DNA of 64,000 bases. Origin: Staphylococcus schleiferi (GTDB taxonomy: Bacteria > Bacillota > Bacilli > Staphylococcales > Staphylococcaceae). The notes below the pieces were generated by a model, which had not been told where the DNA came from, ran no database searches, and was given only the letters and a program-made list of their open reading frames with translations. The translations under genes and the position numbers were made by a program. Location of the stretch: positions 1,736,001 to 1,800,000 of the forward strand of contig NZ_LR962863.1 in assembly GCF_900458895.1 (NCBI RefSeq). The letters run 5' to 3'. Numbering within the stretch: the stretch's first letter is position 1; every line of letters starts with the position of its first letter. Positions 38,315 to 49,450 of the stretch are shown piece by piece.

Positions 38315-39250
38315 ATGTCAAATATTGTTGTAAAACTGAGTTCAGCTGACATCGAGCAACTTTTAGCTCAACTGAAACCAGAAATGCAAAACCTTCCTAC
38401 AGGGATGCAAGCACGCGCGAAGTATAAAGGTGTTACGATTAGTATTTATCATTCAAAAAAAGTAATGTTTCAAGGGCAAAACGCTGAAGCAATCGCTAAG
38501 CAACTTCTTGGGTCGAAAGCAAATCCTTCCTCAACTCCATCACAAAAGCAATCAAAGTCAACGACCTCGATTTCATATAACAATATGAGCTGTATAGGGA
38601 GCGACGAAGCTGGGAGTGGCGACTATTTTGGTCCACTTACGGTATGTGCGTGTTTCGTTTCAAAACAAAATATCCCCATTCTTAAAGAATTAGGGGTGGA
38701 CGATTCAAAAAAATTAACGGATGCTAAAATTACGGAATTAGCAGAGCAACTTGTCACTTTTTTACCTCACTCACTCCTTGTACTCGATAACCCTAAGTAC
38801 AATGAACGCCAAAGTTTGGGCTGGTCACAAGTTAAAATGAAAGCCGTCTTACATAACGAATGCATTAAAAATGTATTAGAGAAAATCGATAACACAACGC
38901 TCGATTATATTGTGATTGACCAATTCGCTCAACCTGCTGTTTATCAAAGATATGCATCAGGCAACGTCCCTGAATTGGACAAAACACAATTTGAAACGAA
39001 AGGTGAATCAAAATCACTAGCCATTGCGGCAGCAAGTATCATTTCACGCTACGCTTTTGTTAAACATATGGACTTATTATCAGATAAGTATCGTATGCCT
39101 ATATTAAAAGGTGCGAGCCATAAAGTAGATCTCACCGCAGCAAAAATAATAGAGAAGCACGGTATTCAAACGTTAGATCAAATAAGTAAAAAACATTTTA
39201 GCAACCGTAATAAAGCACTTAAACTCGTGGATGCAAAATACAACGCTTGA
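38315..39250 (+). CDS. rnhC: Ribonuclease HIII
   Basis: Endonuclease that removes RNA from RNA/DNA hybrids (type 2 RNase H, Mg-dependent). The 311-residue protein has the N-terminal TBP-like substrate-binding domain of RNase HIII (about 1-80). The catalytic domain includes [15 protein letters not shown] (first Asp-Glu pair), [20 protein letters not shown] and [15 protein letters not shown]. It is divergent from zapA and ends at a terminator shared with pheT. Confidence 0.96.
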   Translation: MSNIVVKLSSADIEQLLAQLKPEMQNLPTGMQARAKYKGVTISIYHSKKVMFQGQNAEAIAKQLLGSKANPSSTPSQKQSKSTTSISYNNMSCIGSDEAGSGDYFGPLTVCACFVSKQNIPILKELGVDDSKKLTDAKITELAEQLVTFLPHSLLVLDNPKYNERQSLGWSQVKMKAVLHNECIKNVLEKIDNTTLDYIVIDQFAQPAVYQRYASGNVPELDKTQFETKGESKSLAIAAASIISRYAFVKHMDLLSDKYRMPILKGASHKVDLTAAKIIEKHGIQTLDQISKKHFSNRNKALKLVDAKYNA

Positions 39251-39274
39251 TTATGTCATTAAACCCAATAAATT

Positions 39275-39324
39275 AAAATGTAGGAAAACAGCAATTTAAA
39301 ATGGCTAGTTTCCCTACATTTTTT
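39275..39324. terminator. Bidirectional terminator between rnhC and pheT
   Basis: AAAATGTAGG/CCTACATTTTTT stem with T-tracts on both strands, placed between the convergent rnhC (plus) and pheST (minus). Confidence 0.88.
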
Positions 39325-39414
39325 AGTATATTGTGATATAGCTTTTTATGATTCTATAATTTTAATTCTATACTGAGACCCTGCTAGATGTTTCTTTACC
39401 ATATACTTTTGCTA

Positions 39415-41821
39415 TTAAGCTCTTAAAGTCGCGCCTTTAGCTTCTAAAGCAGAAAGAATCAGTTCGTGAACTTTTGAGACTTGTTCTTCAGTTAGCGTAT
39501 TTGTTTCATCTAAATATTCAAGTCGTATCGCAACGGATTTTTGACCTTCTTCCATGTGTTCTCCTTCATAGACATCAAACACAGAAGCATCTTTCAAGAT
39601 TTCTCCGCCATTTTCACGAATCGTTTGTATTAAGTTTGCAGCTCTTACTTCTGACTTCACAACTAATGCAATATCTCTTGTTACACCTGGGAATTTAGGA
39701 ATAGGTTGGTAATTGATATATCCCACAGATTGTTGCATGATTTTTTCATAATTCAATTCAAAAACGTAAGTACGTGACAGGTCATAAGATTTTGCTACTG
39801 TTGGATGAAGCTCACCAATAAAACCAATCGCTTCTCCATTTAAAATTACAGCTGCCGTACGGCCAGGATGTAGCCCGTCGATTTGTGCTGTTTCATACTC
39901 AAAGTGCAATGCTAATTTATCAGCTACACGATCAACAACACCTTTTAACAGATAGAAATCCACTATTTCTTTTTTACCTTGCCAAGGATTAGAGACATAT
40001 TCTCCAGTCATGATACCACTTAAATATTCCACTTGGTCTGGTAATGCGCCTTCCCCGTTACCAAAAAAAGACATTACCCAATTCATATAAAGCAATATTA
40101 TGATTTTTACGAGCTACATTATATTGCGTTGCATCTATTAAATGTGGAATAAGGCTTTGGCGTAATGTTGAATGTGCTTCACTCATTGGCATTAATAATG
40201 AAATCGTTTCTCGGTCTACTGTTGTAAATGCAGTTGCACGTTCTTGATCAACTAAAGAATAAGTAATCGCTTGAGATAAACCCGCACCTTCTAATGCATT
40301 TTTAACCACACGTGTTTTACGTTGACGATCAGTGAGTGCGCCACTTGTTACATGTTCAAATATTGGCAGACTCGATGGAATGTTGTCATAACCATATATT
40401 CTTGCAATTTCTTCAATTAAATCAGCTTGTATTGTAATATCACGACGGCGTGATGGCACTTTAACAGTGATTTCTGAACCATCGACTTCAGTTTCAAAAC
40501 CAAGTTGATTAAAGACACGGATAATGTCTGCCTCTGTAAGATTAAAACCGACAGTTCGATTTACTTTATCAGTAGTAATCTTAATTTCTGTAGTCAACGC
40601 GCCCAAATCTCCATCTGAAACGCGACCACTTAAAACTTGTCCACTCGCAAGTGTTTCTAGTAAATAACACGCACGATCGACCGCTTCATCTAAGAATTCT
40701 GTTGCCAGTCCTTTTTCAAAACGGCTAGAAGATTCGCTTCTTAAATTTAAACGGCGTGAAGTATGACGAATCGATACTGAATCGAAAATGGCACCTTCGA
40801 CGACTACGTTTTGTGTTTGGGGTGTAACTTCAGAAAAATCTCCACCCATTACACCACCAAGTGCAATCGGCTGCTTGCCATTTGTGATAACAATGTCTGT
40901 ATCCAGTAATTTTCTTTCTTGATCATCTAAAGTCGTCATCAACTCATTTTCATGTGCTCGTCTAACTACAATTTCGTTTGAACCGATTTGATCTTTATCA
41001 AACATATGTAGTGGTTGACCGTACTCCAACATGACATAGTTAGAAATATCTACAACATTGTTAATTGGGCGAATACCTGCTTTCATTAAACGTGCTTGCA
41101 TCCATTCTGGTGAAGGTTCAATTTTCACGTTTTTTACAACGCGTGCACTATAATAAGGTACTTTTGAGGCATTTTCTACTTTGACTGATATTGCATTAGT
41201 TGCGCTTTCTTCTAATTCAGTCGCTGTTGTTTCAGGTTTTGTTACTTTTTTACCATAAAGCGCCGCTGTTTCATATGCTGTTCCAATCATACTTAATGCA
41301 TCTGCTCGGTTTGGTGTTAAATCGAATTCCATAGACTGATCATTGAGATAGAGTGCCTCAAGTGCCTCTGTTCCTGGTGTAATTTTTGATGAAAATTGAT
41401 AAATCCCGTTTTCAAATGCTTTTGGCACAACACTACTTGATAAGCCTATTTCTTGTAATGAACAGATCATACCATGAGAGACTTCTCCACGTAATTTTGC
41501 CTTTTTAATTTTGATGCCACCCGGTAATCTAGCTCCAACTTTTGCGACAATGACAGTTTGCCCTTCTCCAATATTCGGAGCACCACAGACGATTTGTACA
41601 GGTGCTTCTTCGCCAATATCAACTTGGCAAATATTTAATTTAGCCGCATCTGGATGTGCTGCCACTGATTCAACATAACCTACAACTAAATTTTTAATAT
41701 CTTTTGTAAAATCATGAATATCATCTACTTCAATACCTGTACGTGTAATTCGTTCTGCTAAATCTTTGACAGAAACATCAATTTCAACGTATTCTTCTAG
41801 CCATTCTTTAGATATTAACAT
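39415..41821 (-). CDS. pheT: Phenylalanyl-tRNA synthetase beta subunit PheT (frameshifted)
   Basis: Beta chain of the (alpha-beta)2 PheRS. The first part has the tRNA-binding/EMAP-like domain ([19 protein letters not shown]), B5 and B3/4 domains and part of the catalytic-like core up to [12 protein letters not shown]. The second has [17 protein letters not shown] to the anticodon-binding FDX-ACB domain ([24 protein letters not shown]). The frame breaks at a run of seven A's (plus strand, 40063-40069) where six would keep NVFFGNGEG in frame. Corrected length is about 801 residues, normal. Start ATG at 41819-41821 ([11 protein letters not shown]) after GAGGTG; it overlaps the pheS end by 14 bp. 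PheT is essential, so a sequence error is the likely cause. Confidence 0.95.
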
Positions 41822-42878
41822 CTTGGTCACCTCTATCTTCTACTGCTTTAAATTGATTTAAGAAACGCACATCATTTGTATAGAAATGACGAATGTCTTC
41901 TATACCGTATTTGAGCATTGCGATTCGGTCTGGCCCCATACCAAAAGCAAATCCAGAGTATTTAGTTGAATCAAAGCCTGCCATCTCTAGCACGTTGGGA
42001 TGCACCATGCCTGCACCTAAAATTTCTATCCAGCCTGTGTGTTTACATACATTACAGCCTTTTCCTTTACACTTAAAACAAGACACGTCAACTTCTACTG
42101 ATGGTTCAGTGAACGGGAAATAACTTGGGCGTAAGCGAATTTCACGATCAGCACCGAACAATGATTTCGCTAATAACTCCAACGTTCCTTTTAAGTCACT
42201 CATTTTAATGTTTTCGTCTACAACGAGACCTTCAATTTGTGTGAATTGATGACTATGCGTTGCATCGTCTGAATCACGTCGATAAACTTTACCTGGACAA
42301 ATAATTTTAACAGGACCTTGTCCTTGTCTTTTTTCCATAGTTCGCGCTTGTACAGGTGATGTGTGTGTACGAAGCAATATTTCTTCTGTGATATAAAAGC
42401 TATCTTGCATATCTCTAGCTGGGTGTGACTTCGGTAAGTTTAATGCTTCAAAATTATAGTAATCTTGTTCTACTTCATAACCTGTAACAATTTCATAACC
42501 TAAGCCTAAAAATAAATCTTCAATTTCTTCTATAGTCCGTGTTAACGGATGTTGTGCACCGTTTGCAACTTTTCTACCTGGAAGTGTCACATCAATTGAC
42601 TCTTCTGCAAGCTGTTGATTTAATTTAGCTTCAGCTAAAACAGTTTGTCGTGCTTCAATGTCACTTTCAATCGCTTGTCTAACGACATTCACTTGTTGAC
42701 CGTAAGCCGGTTTTTCTTCTTTAGGCAAGTCTTTCATATGTTTCATAAGTCCAGTGACTAGCCCCTTTTTACCTAGATATTTAACCTTAACATCTTGCAA
42801 TGATTTTTCATCTTCTGCTTGTTGAATGTCTTCAATCGCTTGATGTTTGATTTTCGTCATTTCATCATTTTGCACCAT
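41808..42878 (-). CDS. pheS: Phenylalanyl-tRNA synthetase alpha subunit PheS
   Basis: Catalytic alpha chain of PheRS, a class II aminoacyl-tRNA synthetase. The 356-residue protein has an N-terminal coiled coil that binds tRNA, and motif 2 around [22 protein letters not shown] four-Cys segment ([17 protein letters not shown]) and motif 3 ([18 protein letters not shown]) follow. Start after GGAGG. It is expressed from a T-box leader and overlaps pheT. Confidence 0.97.
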   Translation of the reverse strand: MVQNDEMTKIKHQAIEDIQQAEDEKSLQDVKVKYLGKKGLVTGLMKHMKDLPKEEKPAYGQQVNVVRQAIESDIEARQTVLAEAKLNQQLAEESIDVTLPGRKVANGAQHPLTRTIEEIEDLFLGLGYEIVTGYEVEQDYYNFEALNLPKSHPARDMQDSFYITEEILLRTHTSPVQARTMEKRQGQGPVKIICPGKVYRRDSDDATHSHQFTQIEGLVVDENIKMSDLKGTLELLAKSLFGADREIRLRPSYFPFTEPSVEVDVSCFKCKGKGCNVCKHTGWIEILGAGMVHPNVLEMAGFDSTKYSGFAFGMGPDRIAMLKYGIEDIRHFYTNDVRFLNQFKAVEDRGDQDVNI

Positions 42879-43029
42879 TATTGTTCCTCCTTTTATTTAA
42901 ACCAACACTTGCCTCGTCATCAAAAAAGTAAAACTTAATTTTTACTTTTTCCCCACTTTATCATTTTAGATTTTTCGTTGACTAAGCGGCAATTTTGTCG
43001 TAGCCTATACTTCTTTTCCATTCATTTAA

Positions 43030-43290
43030 TGAAAATAAAAAAGATTCCACCCCAATAGAAATGGGACGAAATCTTTCCGTGGTACCACCCAGTTTTATGT
43101 AAAATAAATACATACACTCTGATTTGATGTTGATAACGGATATCACTCCGACTTAAATCTCTTTAAGTAGCTAAAAAGGTGAAAAAAACTATGTAAGTTG
43201 AGTATCACTTTCAGTTAATGTCATACTTCCCTAAGCAACTTCTTTAATAGTTTACGTCTTTTTGTTCGCAATTGTTGAATTGTTAATACG
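43030..43290 (-). promoter_or_regulatory. T-box riboswitch leader of pheST
   Basis: tRNA-sensing leader upstream of pheS. The diagnostic antiterminator T-box GGGTGGTACCACGG is at about 43079-43092 on the minus strand. It is followed by the terminator hairpin AAAGATTTCGTCCCA / TTGGGGTGGAATCTTT and a T6 tract (43028-43071). The about 190 nt before it would hold stems I-III. Uncharged tRNA-Phe is the expected ligand from context; I did not resolve the specifier loop. Confidence 0.93.
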
Positions 43291-43293
43291 TTT

Positions 43294-43322
43294 ATTATAT
43301 ACATGCAGTTAGAAAGGGTCAA
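43294..43322 (-). promoter_or_regulatory. Promoter of the pheST T-box transcript
   Basis: On the minus strand: -35 TTGACC (43322-43317), 17-bp spacer, -10 TATAAT (43299-43294), placing the transcript start at about 43287, at the head of the T-box leader. Confidence 0.85.
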
Positions 43323-43339
43323 CCCAGATTCGTTCTCTT

Positions 43340-44086
43340 TTATCCTTTCAAATAAAACATTAAAATCCCTGCAGCGACTGCGACATTTAGACTTTCAGCT
43401 TGTCCATAGATTGGGATGGTTAAATTTTGAGTCGCATGTTGCAATAATTCAGGTGCAACCCCTTGTCCTTCGTTTCCAACGATTAATCCAAAATGAGATT
43501 GGCGTGTAGCCACTTGATGATAAACTGTTGCCTCTTCAAGTGCTGTTCCATAAATCGGGCCATCGAAGTGAGCGATAAAATCTATAACGTTATCGACAAC
43601 TTGGATAGGAATATGAAAAACACTTCCTTGACTCGCACGCAAAACCTTATCTTGATAGACATCTGCAGTCCCTTTAGTAAGTATCACTAAATCTAAGCCT
43701 GCAGCATCCGCTGTTCGAATAAGCGTACCTAAATTCCCTGGATCTTGGATACGATCTAAAATAAGTACTTGTTGGGCTTGCTTCATATTCACTTCAGACT
43801 TTTCTATTACCGCGAAAACGCCCTGTGGGGTCATCGTCCCTGACAAACTCTCAGCAACTTTTTGATTGATTTCATACACTTCTTCAGCATGTTGAATCAA
43901 CCCTTGGTCGACACGTTGTGGTTCAATCATAAATAATTGCTTGATGATAATACCACTTTGAAAAGCGGCCTCAATCAAATGTGGTCCTTCTATAATCGCT
44001 AAACCTTGTTTATCTCGTTCCCTTTTCTTTTTTAACTTATTAAAATTTTTGATTTTTGCATTTTGTATAGATGTGATTTGTTCCAT
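43340..44086 (-). CDS. TrmH-family (SpoU) RNA 2'-O-methyltransferase
   Basis: SPOUT-fold, SAM-dependent RNA ribose methyltransferase, probably acting on rRNA (RlmB/TsnR-like); the exact target is unknown. The 248-residue protein has an N-terminal L30e-like RNA-binding domain and then SPOUT motifs: LDRIQDPGNLGTLIRTADAAG, IVGNEGQGVAPELL, and IPIYGQAESLNVAVAAGIL. It lies upstream of pheST as in S. aureus, but is next to rpmF instead of the isd operon. Confidence 0.9.
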   Translation of the reverse strand: MEQITSIQNAKIKNFNKLKKKRERDKQGLAIIEGPHLIEAAFQSGIIIKQLFMIEPQRVDQGLIQHAEEVYEINQKVAESLSGTMTPQGVFAVIEKSEVNMKQAQQVLILDRIQDPGNLGTLIRTADAAGLDLVILTKGTADVYQDKVLRASQGSVFHIPIQVVDNVIDFIAHFDGPIYGTALEEATVYHQVATRQSHFGLIVGNEGQGVAPELLQHATQNLTIPIYGQAESLNVAVAAGILMFYLKG

Positions 44087-44167
44087 AATAACCTCTTTTC
44101 ACTTCCACCTATCCTGTAAGTGTGGCAACTGTCTCAATTTTGGTTAATGTATTTTATAATATCCAGA

Positions 44168-44206
44168 AAAATAAGGCTGGAACAGCAATAGTTCCAGCCT
44201 TATTTT
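44168..44206 (-). terminator. Terminator downstream of rpmF
   Basis: Stem AATAAGGCTGGAAC/GTTCCAGCCTTATT with a short loop, T-rich on both sides; closes the yceD-rpmF unit. Confidence 0.9.
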
Positions 44207-44237
44207 AACTTAATATTATTAAACTGTAAAAAGTCTA

Positions 44238-44411
44238 TTATTTAGAAACGACTTCTTCACCTTTGTATGAACCACAGCTTGGGCATACACGGTGAGCTAA
44301 TTTAAATTCACCACAGTTTCCGCACTCTTGAAAACCAGGTACTGCTAATTTAATGTGAGTACGACGTTTGTTTTTTCTTGTTTTAGAAGTTCTTCTTTTT
44401 GGTACTGCCAT
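44238..44411 (-). CDS. rpmF: 50S ribosomal protein L32
   Basis: 57-residue large-subunit ribosomal protein. It begins [19 protein letters not shown] and contains [18 protein letters not shown]: four cysteines in two CxxC pairs, the zinc-binding form of L32. It is encoded just after yceD, as in most bacteria. Start after GGGAGGA. Confidence 0.97.
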   Translation of the reverse strand: MAVPKRRTSKTRKNKRRTHIKLAVPGFQECGNCGEFKLAHRVCPSCGSYKGEEVVSK

Positions 44412-44458
44412 GATTAATCCTCCCTTTTATTCGATTAGACGCATGTATTTCAAAAAGC

Positions 44459-44998
44459 TTAGCGTGCATGGTTACGATCATCGTATAATTGTTGTAATTT
44501 CTGAAGCCTTGGATCGACATTTACTTTTGATTCATCATGAGATGGGTCATTATGCAAATCATCTTCGTCAATAACTTCCCAACCTTGACCACCTGTCAGC
44601 ATGTCTTCGCTATCATCGGCAACAACGCGCATTGGCTTTTCAAGCATTACGATTTCCTCGGCGATATCTCGGAGGTTAATCATGCCATCCGTTGCAAGAT
44701 GATAATGCTCATCGTCCTCATCTTCATACAAACCATCTAAGTCAAACACTTCTGTTGTTGATGCATCTAATGGAACATCCACGGGGACTAATGTTCGCGC
44801 GCATGCCATAGTATAATTCCCAGTTAAATGCATTTGAGCAACTACTTCGTTGGATTTAACGGTAAGCTCCCCTTCTATTTGAATAGGAGATAAGTCCAAA
44901 ATATCTAATTTTTGAACAAGATCGTTAAATGTAACGGTTTGACTAAATTTAAAAGGTTGTCCTTGGTATTTTCTTAATTGTGTTATTGACCATTTCAT
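44459..44998 (-). CDS. YceD/DUF177-family protein
   Basis: Conserved DUF177 protein, 179 residues, almost always encoded directly upstream of rpmF and implicated in 23S rRNA/large-subunit accumulation in other organisms. It has the family core MACARTLVPVDVPLDASTTEVF and the acidic segment DGLYEDEDDEHYHL, then DLRDIAEEIVMLEKPMRV (written in the protein as INLRDIAEEIV...). Ribosome-binding site AGAGGTGA. It is divergent from tmcAL. Confidence 0.88.
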   Translation of the reverse strand: MKWSITQLRKYQGQPFKFSQTVTFNDLVQKLDILDLSPIQIEGELTVKSNEVVAQMHLTGNYTMACARTLVPVDVPLDASTTEVFDLDGLYEDEDDEHYHLATDGMINLRDIAEEIVMLEKPMRVVADDSEDMLTGGQGWEVIDEDDLHNDPSHDESKVNVDPRLQKLQQLYDDRNHAR

Positions 44999-45124
44999 AT
45001 GGCTTCACCTCTAACAAGCACAAAATTTATTTTAACTTTTGAATCTTAAGTTGTCAAGATTTTTTCTTAACATCTTATGTTCTGATACAATATTTATAAT
45101 GAAACACGAAAGGATAGAATGCAA

Positions 45125-46258
45125 ATGAAAAGTGTTGCCATGATTACAGAATATAATCCATTCCACAACGGGCATCTCTACCATGCAACTCAAAGCCAAC
45201 GAGAAGCTAAGGCTGATGTCACTATCGCTGTTATGAGCGGTCAATTTATGATGCGTGGCATGCCTGCTATATTTAATAAATTTAAACGTGCACAAATGGC
45301 TACAGTGGCTTGTGATATTGTTGTAGAATTACCTTTACTCGGATCACTTTCATCTAGCGATATCTTTGCTGAAATGGGGATCAAAGTGGCTACGTATATG
45401 CAAGCAGATGTGCTCAGCTTTGGTAGTGAAAGTGGCGATATGGTTCAGTTGAAACAAACTGCAGAACAATTGCTTGAACTAGAAGAGACAGACGCTTTTA
45501 AACGTGAAATTAAATCTGGTAAAAGCTTTGCACGCATTGCAGGTGAAACTTTAAATACCGACCTTTTAGCAGAACCTAATAATGTACTTGCAATTGCCTA
45601 CATTAAAAACATCTTGCGCCATAATCCAAAACTTCAGCCGATGACTATAAGTCGCGCGCACACGCACCATCACGATGACCAATTTCAACATGACTACCTA
45701 GCAAGTGGTACCGCTATTCGCAAAAGTTTATGCGGTAAAGATGATGTTTGGAAAACGATGGTTCCTAAACAAAATGTTCAACTCATGACGCAACCTTATT
45801 GCGACTCAGAACGGTTATTTCAATTGATTAAATTGTCGATATTACAACAATCTCCTGAAAGTTTAAAAAGCATCTATACGATGAGCGAAGGCTTTGAAAA
45901 TAGATTACATAAAGTCATTACTCAAGTTTCAAACTATGATGAATTGATGACAGCACTAAAAACAAAGCGCTATACTTATACACACATTCAACGTATTTTG
46001 ATGAATATTTTACTTAACTTTCAATATAGCGATGTCAATCAACAACTCCCCGGCGTAAGAATACTAGCAATGTCTCAAAAGGGGCAACAATATTTAAAGT
46101 ATTTAAAATCGATTGCCCCTGAAAAACAATTCATTACCAATGTCAATCGTGAAAATGCTTCCCTTTTCAAACATGAAATTAAAGCAACAGAGATATACAA
46201 TTTATTAACAGACGAAACAATGAATGATTTCAACACACCTGTTTCTATTGCACGATAA
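45125..46258 (+). CDS. tmcAL: tRNA(Met) cytidine acetate ligase TmcAL (YlbM)
   Basis: ATP- and acetate-dependent enzyme forming N4-acetylcytidine at the wobble base of elongator tRNA-Met. The protein (377 residues from MKSVAMITEYNP) has the nucleotidyltransferase signature EYNPFHNGHLYH, VAVMSGQFMMRG-type loops (here IAVMSGQFMMRGMPAIFNKFKRA), and SFGSESGD. The start could also be the ATG two codons earlier (45119); spacing to AAAGGA does not decide, and I follow the S. aureus N-terminus. It is divergent from yceD. Confidence 0.93.
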   Translation: MKSVAMITEYNPFHNGHLYHATQSQREAKADVTIAVMSGQFMMRGMPAIFNKFKRAQMATVACDIVVELPLLGSLSSSDIFAEMGIKVATYMQADVLSFGSESGDMVQLKQTAEQLLELEETDAFKREIKSGKSFARIAGETLNTDLLAEPNNVLAIAYIKNILRHNPKLQPMTISRAHTHHHDDQFQHDYLASGTAIRKSLCGKDDVWKTMVPKQNVQLMTQPYCDSERLFQLIKLSILQQSPESLKSIYTMSEGFENRLHKVITQVSNYDELMTALKTKRYTYTHIQRILMNILLNFQYSDVNQQLPGVRILAMSQKGQQYLKYLKSIAPEKQFITNVNRENASLFKHEIKATEIYNLLTDETMNDFNTPVSIAR

Positions 46259-46320
46259 AGTTATACGGATGCAAAGCGCAATAGAATCGCTCTTTTACAA
46301 TTAACTATCATAAACAAAAA

Positions 46321-46370
46321 GAAAACGTTTTGAATAGCACTATAGGTTCACTTCAACTCAAAACGTTTTC
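46321..46370. terminator. Terminator between tmcAL and coaD
   Basis: Perfect 13-bp stem GAAAACGTTTTGA/TCAAAACGTTTTC with a 24-nt loop. On the minus strand it is followed by TTTTTGTTT, so it can close the rsmD-coaD unit as well as tmcAL. The remaining about 190 bp before coaD show nothing else. Confidence 0.82.
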
Positions 46371-46562
46371 CAGTTTGTTATTAAATTCGTTTTTCAAGGT
46401 TGTACTAAGAAAATCATCTTTTCATCATAAACATTGTAAGAACGGATGCTTACGTTGAACAATACACCATTGAACGCAATTGACGTCATATCGTTTTACC
46501 GCTTCATTTCCAATTGATTGTATGTTTTTTAATAAATGCTTATGGTTCGACGTGGGTTTTGT

Positions 46563-47595
<1,033 letters not shown>

Positions 47596-47658
47596 TGATT
47601 CACACTTCCAATCTGATTTCATTTTTAATATACTTTGATTTATAAGGAGGATATCATC

Positions 47659-48048
47659 ATGCAACAATCTTTTATCGTATTAGGACATGGTCTTACCGAC
47701 CTTTATGAGTTTAAAACATTAATTCAATACAACTATGAACGTATCGATCGTATTGTTTTCTTTCATACGCCTAAGTCAGAAAAACAATTAACATCTGTCG
47801 CTATGATTATGCAGCCTACTGAAGGGCGTAAATTTCAAGCGATATATATGATGTTGGATGCAGTACGTTATCCATATCCAGAGAGCAATAAAAAATATGA
47901 GCTGATACAATCATTTGCCAAACCCTACAATATTGAAATGGTAGGTATTGACGTGCATGCACCTGATGATTATCCTGAATTAGCATTATATTTTAATTAT
48001 TTAAAAAGTGTATTACGATTACAAAATTGGATCCCTCATTTAGAATGA
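47659..48048 (+). CDS. Conserved staphylococcal protein of unknown function
   Basis: 129-residue cytosolic protein starting MQQSFIVLGHGLTDLYEF. A strong AAGGAGG lies eight bases before the ATG at 47659, so I prefer it to an upstream in-frame ATG at 47635. Rich in aromatic and His residues, no Cys pairs, no membrane segment. The part IDRIVFFHTPKSEKQLTSVAM suggests an alpha/beta fold. Its place between rsmD and ylbG is conserved in staphylococci as far as I recall. I cannot assign a function; the nucleotide-sugar- or kinase-like names sometimes attached to relatives are not supported by motifs here. Confidence 0.75.
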   Translation: MQQSFIVLGHGLTDLYEFKTLIQYNYERIDRIVFFHTPKSEKQLTSVAMIMQPTEGRKFQAIYMMLDAVRYPYPESNKKYELIQSFAKPYNIEMVGIDVHAPDDYPELALYFNYLKSVLRLQNWIPHLE

Positions 48049-48050
48049 CA

Positions 48051-48296
48051 TTATTCGTTCACTTCTTTTGAGTATTCTCTTTTTAAATACTTATAAGGTG
48101 AGCCAACAACTCGAGTCACATATTTTAGTTTCATTAATTTTGTCACAACTTCATCTACACGATCTTGGCTGACATACATAGAAACGTATTGTTCTTGCGG
48201 ATTACTATAAACGATATGGCCATATTTTCTAATATGACGTTCATGTTTCATATTTTTTAAATAAATAATAATCTTTTCACGTTGTATGATATTCAT
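48051..48296 (-). CDS. ylbG: YlbG-family protein (DUF2129)
   Basis: 81-residue cytosolic protein of unknown function, matching B. subtilis YlbG in length, motif pattern ([39 protein letters not shown]) and neighbourhood (ylbF-ylbG-rsmD-coaD). The start follows GAGGTG. It is convergent with the preceding small gene (two-base gap). Confidence 0.87.
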   Translation of the reverse strand: MNIIQREKIIIYLKNMKHERHIRKYGHIVYSNPQEQYVSMYVSQDRVDEVVTKLMKLKYVTRVVGSPYKYLKREYSKEVNE

Positions 48297-48392
48297 ATTT
48301 TCACCTCAATCTTTACAATAGTATCGTACCATGAGACGGGTCATCCGAAAAGTAGCTTTAAAGAATCTATCATCCGATGGGAGGAAAGTGGA

Positions 48393-49322
48393 ATGACGCA
48401 ATCACGACGTTTGATTACTCGAACTCTATTAAGCATCACCTCACTCATAGGCGGTGCCGCTTTTATTAAACATTATAAAAAAGGATCGGTGCATCGACAA
48501 ATCCCTGAATTTTTCCAGCATCCTGCACCCTATATATTTAGCCATCGTGGCGGTATGGCTGAGCGCCCTGAATCGACTATCCTTGCTTTCGATCATTCGG
48601 TTGAAATGAATCTTACAGGATTTGAAACAGATATTCGCATATCTAAAGATGAAAAAGTGATTGTATTTCATGATGCTGATGTCAACCGCACAACAAACGG
48701 TTCAGGTTACGTTCGTGACCATACTTTAGCTGAATTAAAAGCGCTTGATGCAGGTTATCGTTTTAAAGATTTGAATGGTAAAAAACCTTACCAAAACCAT
48801 CCAGAAGCCAAAATTATGACGATGGATGAACTCTTATCTCGCTATCCTAATCAATTGGTCAATATTGATATTAAAGATCATCCTCAGAGTTACGAAGGAC
48901 AAATTGCTGCCCAACGCTTATATGAGACAATCAAGCGAAACCACGCAGAAAAACGTGTCTTAGTAACCAGCTTTTATAAAGTGCAAATCGAACGTTTTTA
49001 CGATATCAGCCGTGGCGAGATTGCAATTGGTGCAAGTCAAGCTGAGGTAACTGACGCAATTTTAAAATTATATTTAGGACTACATGCTTGGTACCGCGGA
49101 CGCGCACAAACGTTTCAAATGCCTACTGATTTTCATCGCATTCCACTCGTTCAGCCAAAATTGATTAACTGGCTCAACCAATCTCATATTATCCCTGGCT
49201 ATTATGGAGTCAATAGTGTGGATGCAATGCACGACCTTGTAGAACAAGGTGTGCATACGATTGTTACTGATCGCCCTACGATTGGACGCCAGTTTCTCAC
49301 TGCTTATCGCTCCAACATCTAG
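48393..49322 (+). CDS. Glycerophosphodiester phosphodiesterase family protein
   Basis: GDPD-type TIM-barrel enzyme hydrolysing glycerophosphodiesters to glycerol-3-phosphate and an alcohol. The 309-residue protein has an N-terminal hydrophobic anchor (TLLSITSLIGGAAFI, about 9-24), so the catalytic part is probably outside the membrane. Catalytic motifs follow: SHRGGMAERPESTILAF (HR and E), TDIRISKDEKVIVFHDADVNRTTNG (E/D-x-D, H), and VNIDIKDHP. ATG at 48393 has GGGAGG eight bases upstream. It is inserted between ylbG and ylbF relative to the Bacillus order. Confidence 0.9.
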   Translation: MTQSRRLITRTLLSITSLIGGAAFIKHYKKGSVHRQIPEFFQHPAPYIFSHRGGMAERPESTILAFDHSVEMNLTGFETDIRISKDEKVIVFHDADVNRTTNGSGYVRDHTLAELKALDAGYRFKDLNGKKPYQNHPEAKIMTMDELLSRYPNQLVNIDIKDHPQSYEGQIAAQRLYETIKRNHAEKRVLVTSFYKVQIERFYDISRGEIAIGASQAEVTDAILKLYLGLHAWYRGRAQTFQMPTDFHRIPLVQPKLINWLNQSHIIPGYYGVNSVDAMHDLVEQGVHTIVTDRPTIGRQFLTAYRSNI

Positions 49323-49349
49323 AATTCATCGCACACATCAACCTAACGC

Positions 49350-49409
49350 AAAAAGCCAATTTAAGCATTAAGAAAAACGAATTTCTTAACATGTTTAAAT
49401 TGGCTTTTG
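49350..49409. terminator. Bidirectional terminator between the GDPD gene and ylbF
   Basis: AAAAGCCAATTTAA / TTTAAATTGGCTTTT stem with an inner TTAAGAAA/TTTCTTAA stem between convergent genes; T-tracts on both strands. Confidence 0.93.
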
Positions 49410-49450
49410 CTATTGCGCATTATTTGATGCACTTTTTATTTAATACCTAC

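Noticed and set aside
43360..43690. Plus-strand frames inside the trmH gene
   Set aside because: Antisense shadows with no initiation signals.
45032..45295. 87-residue minus-strand frame over the tmcAL start
   Set aside because: Antisense to tmcAL, no ribosome-binding site, low-complexity translation.
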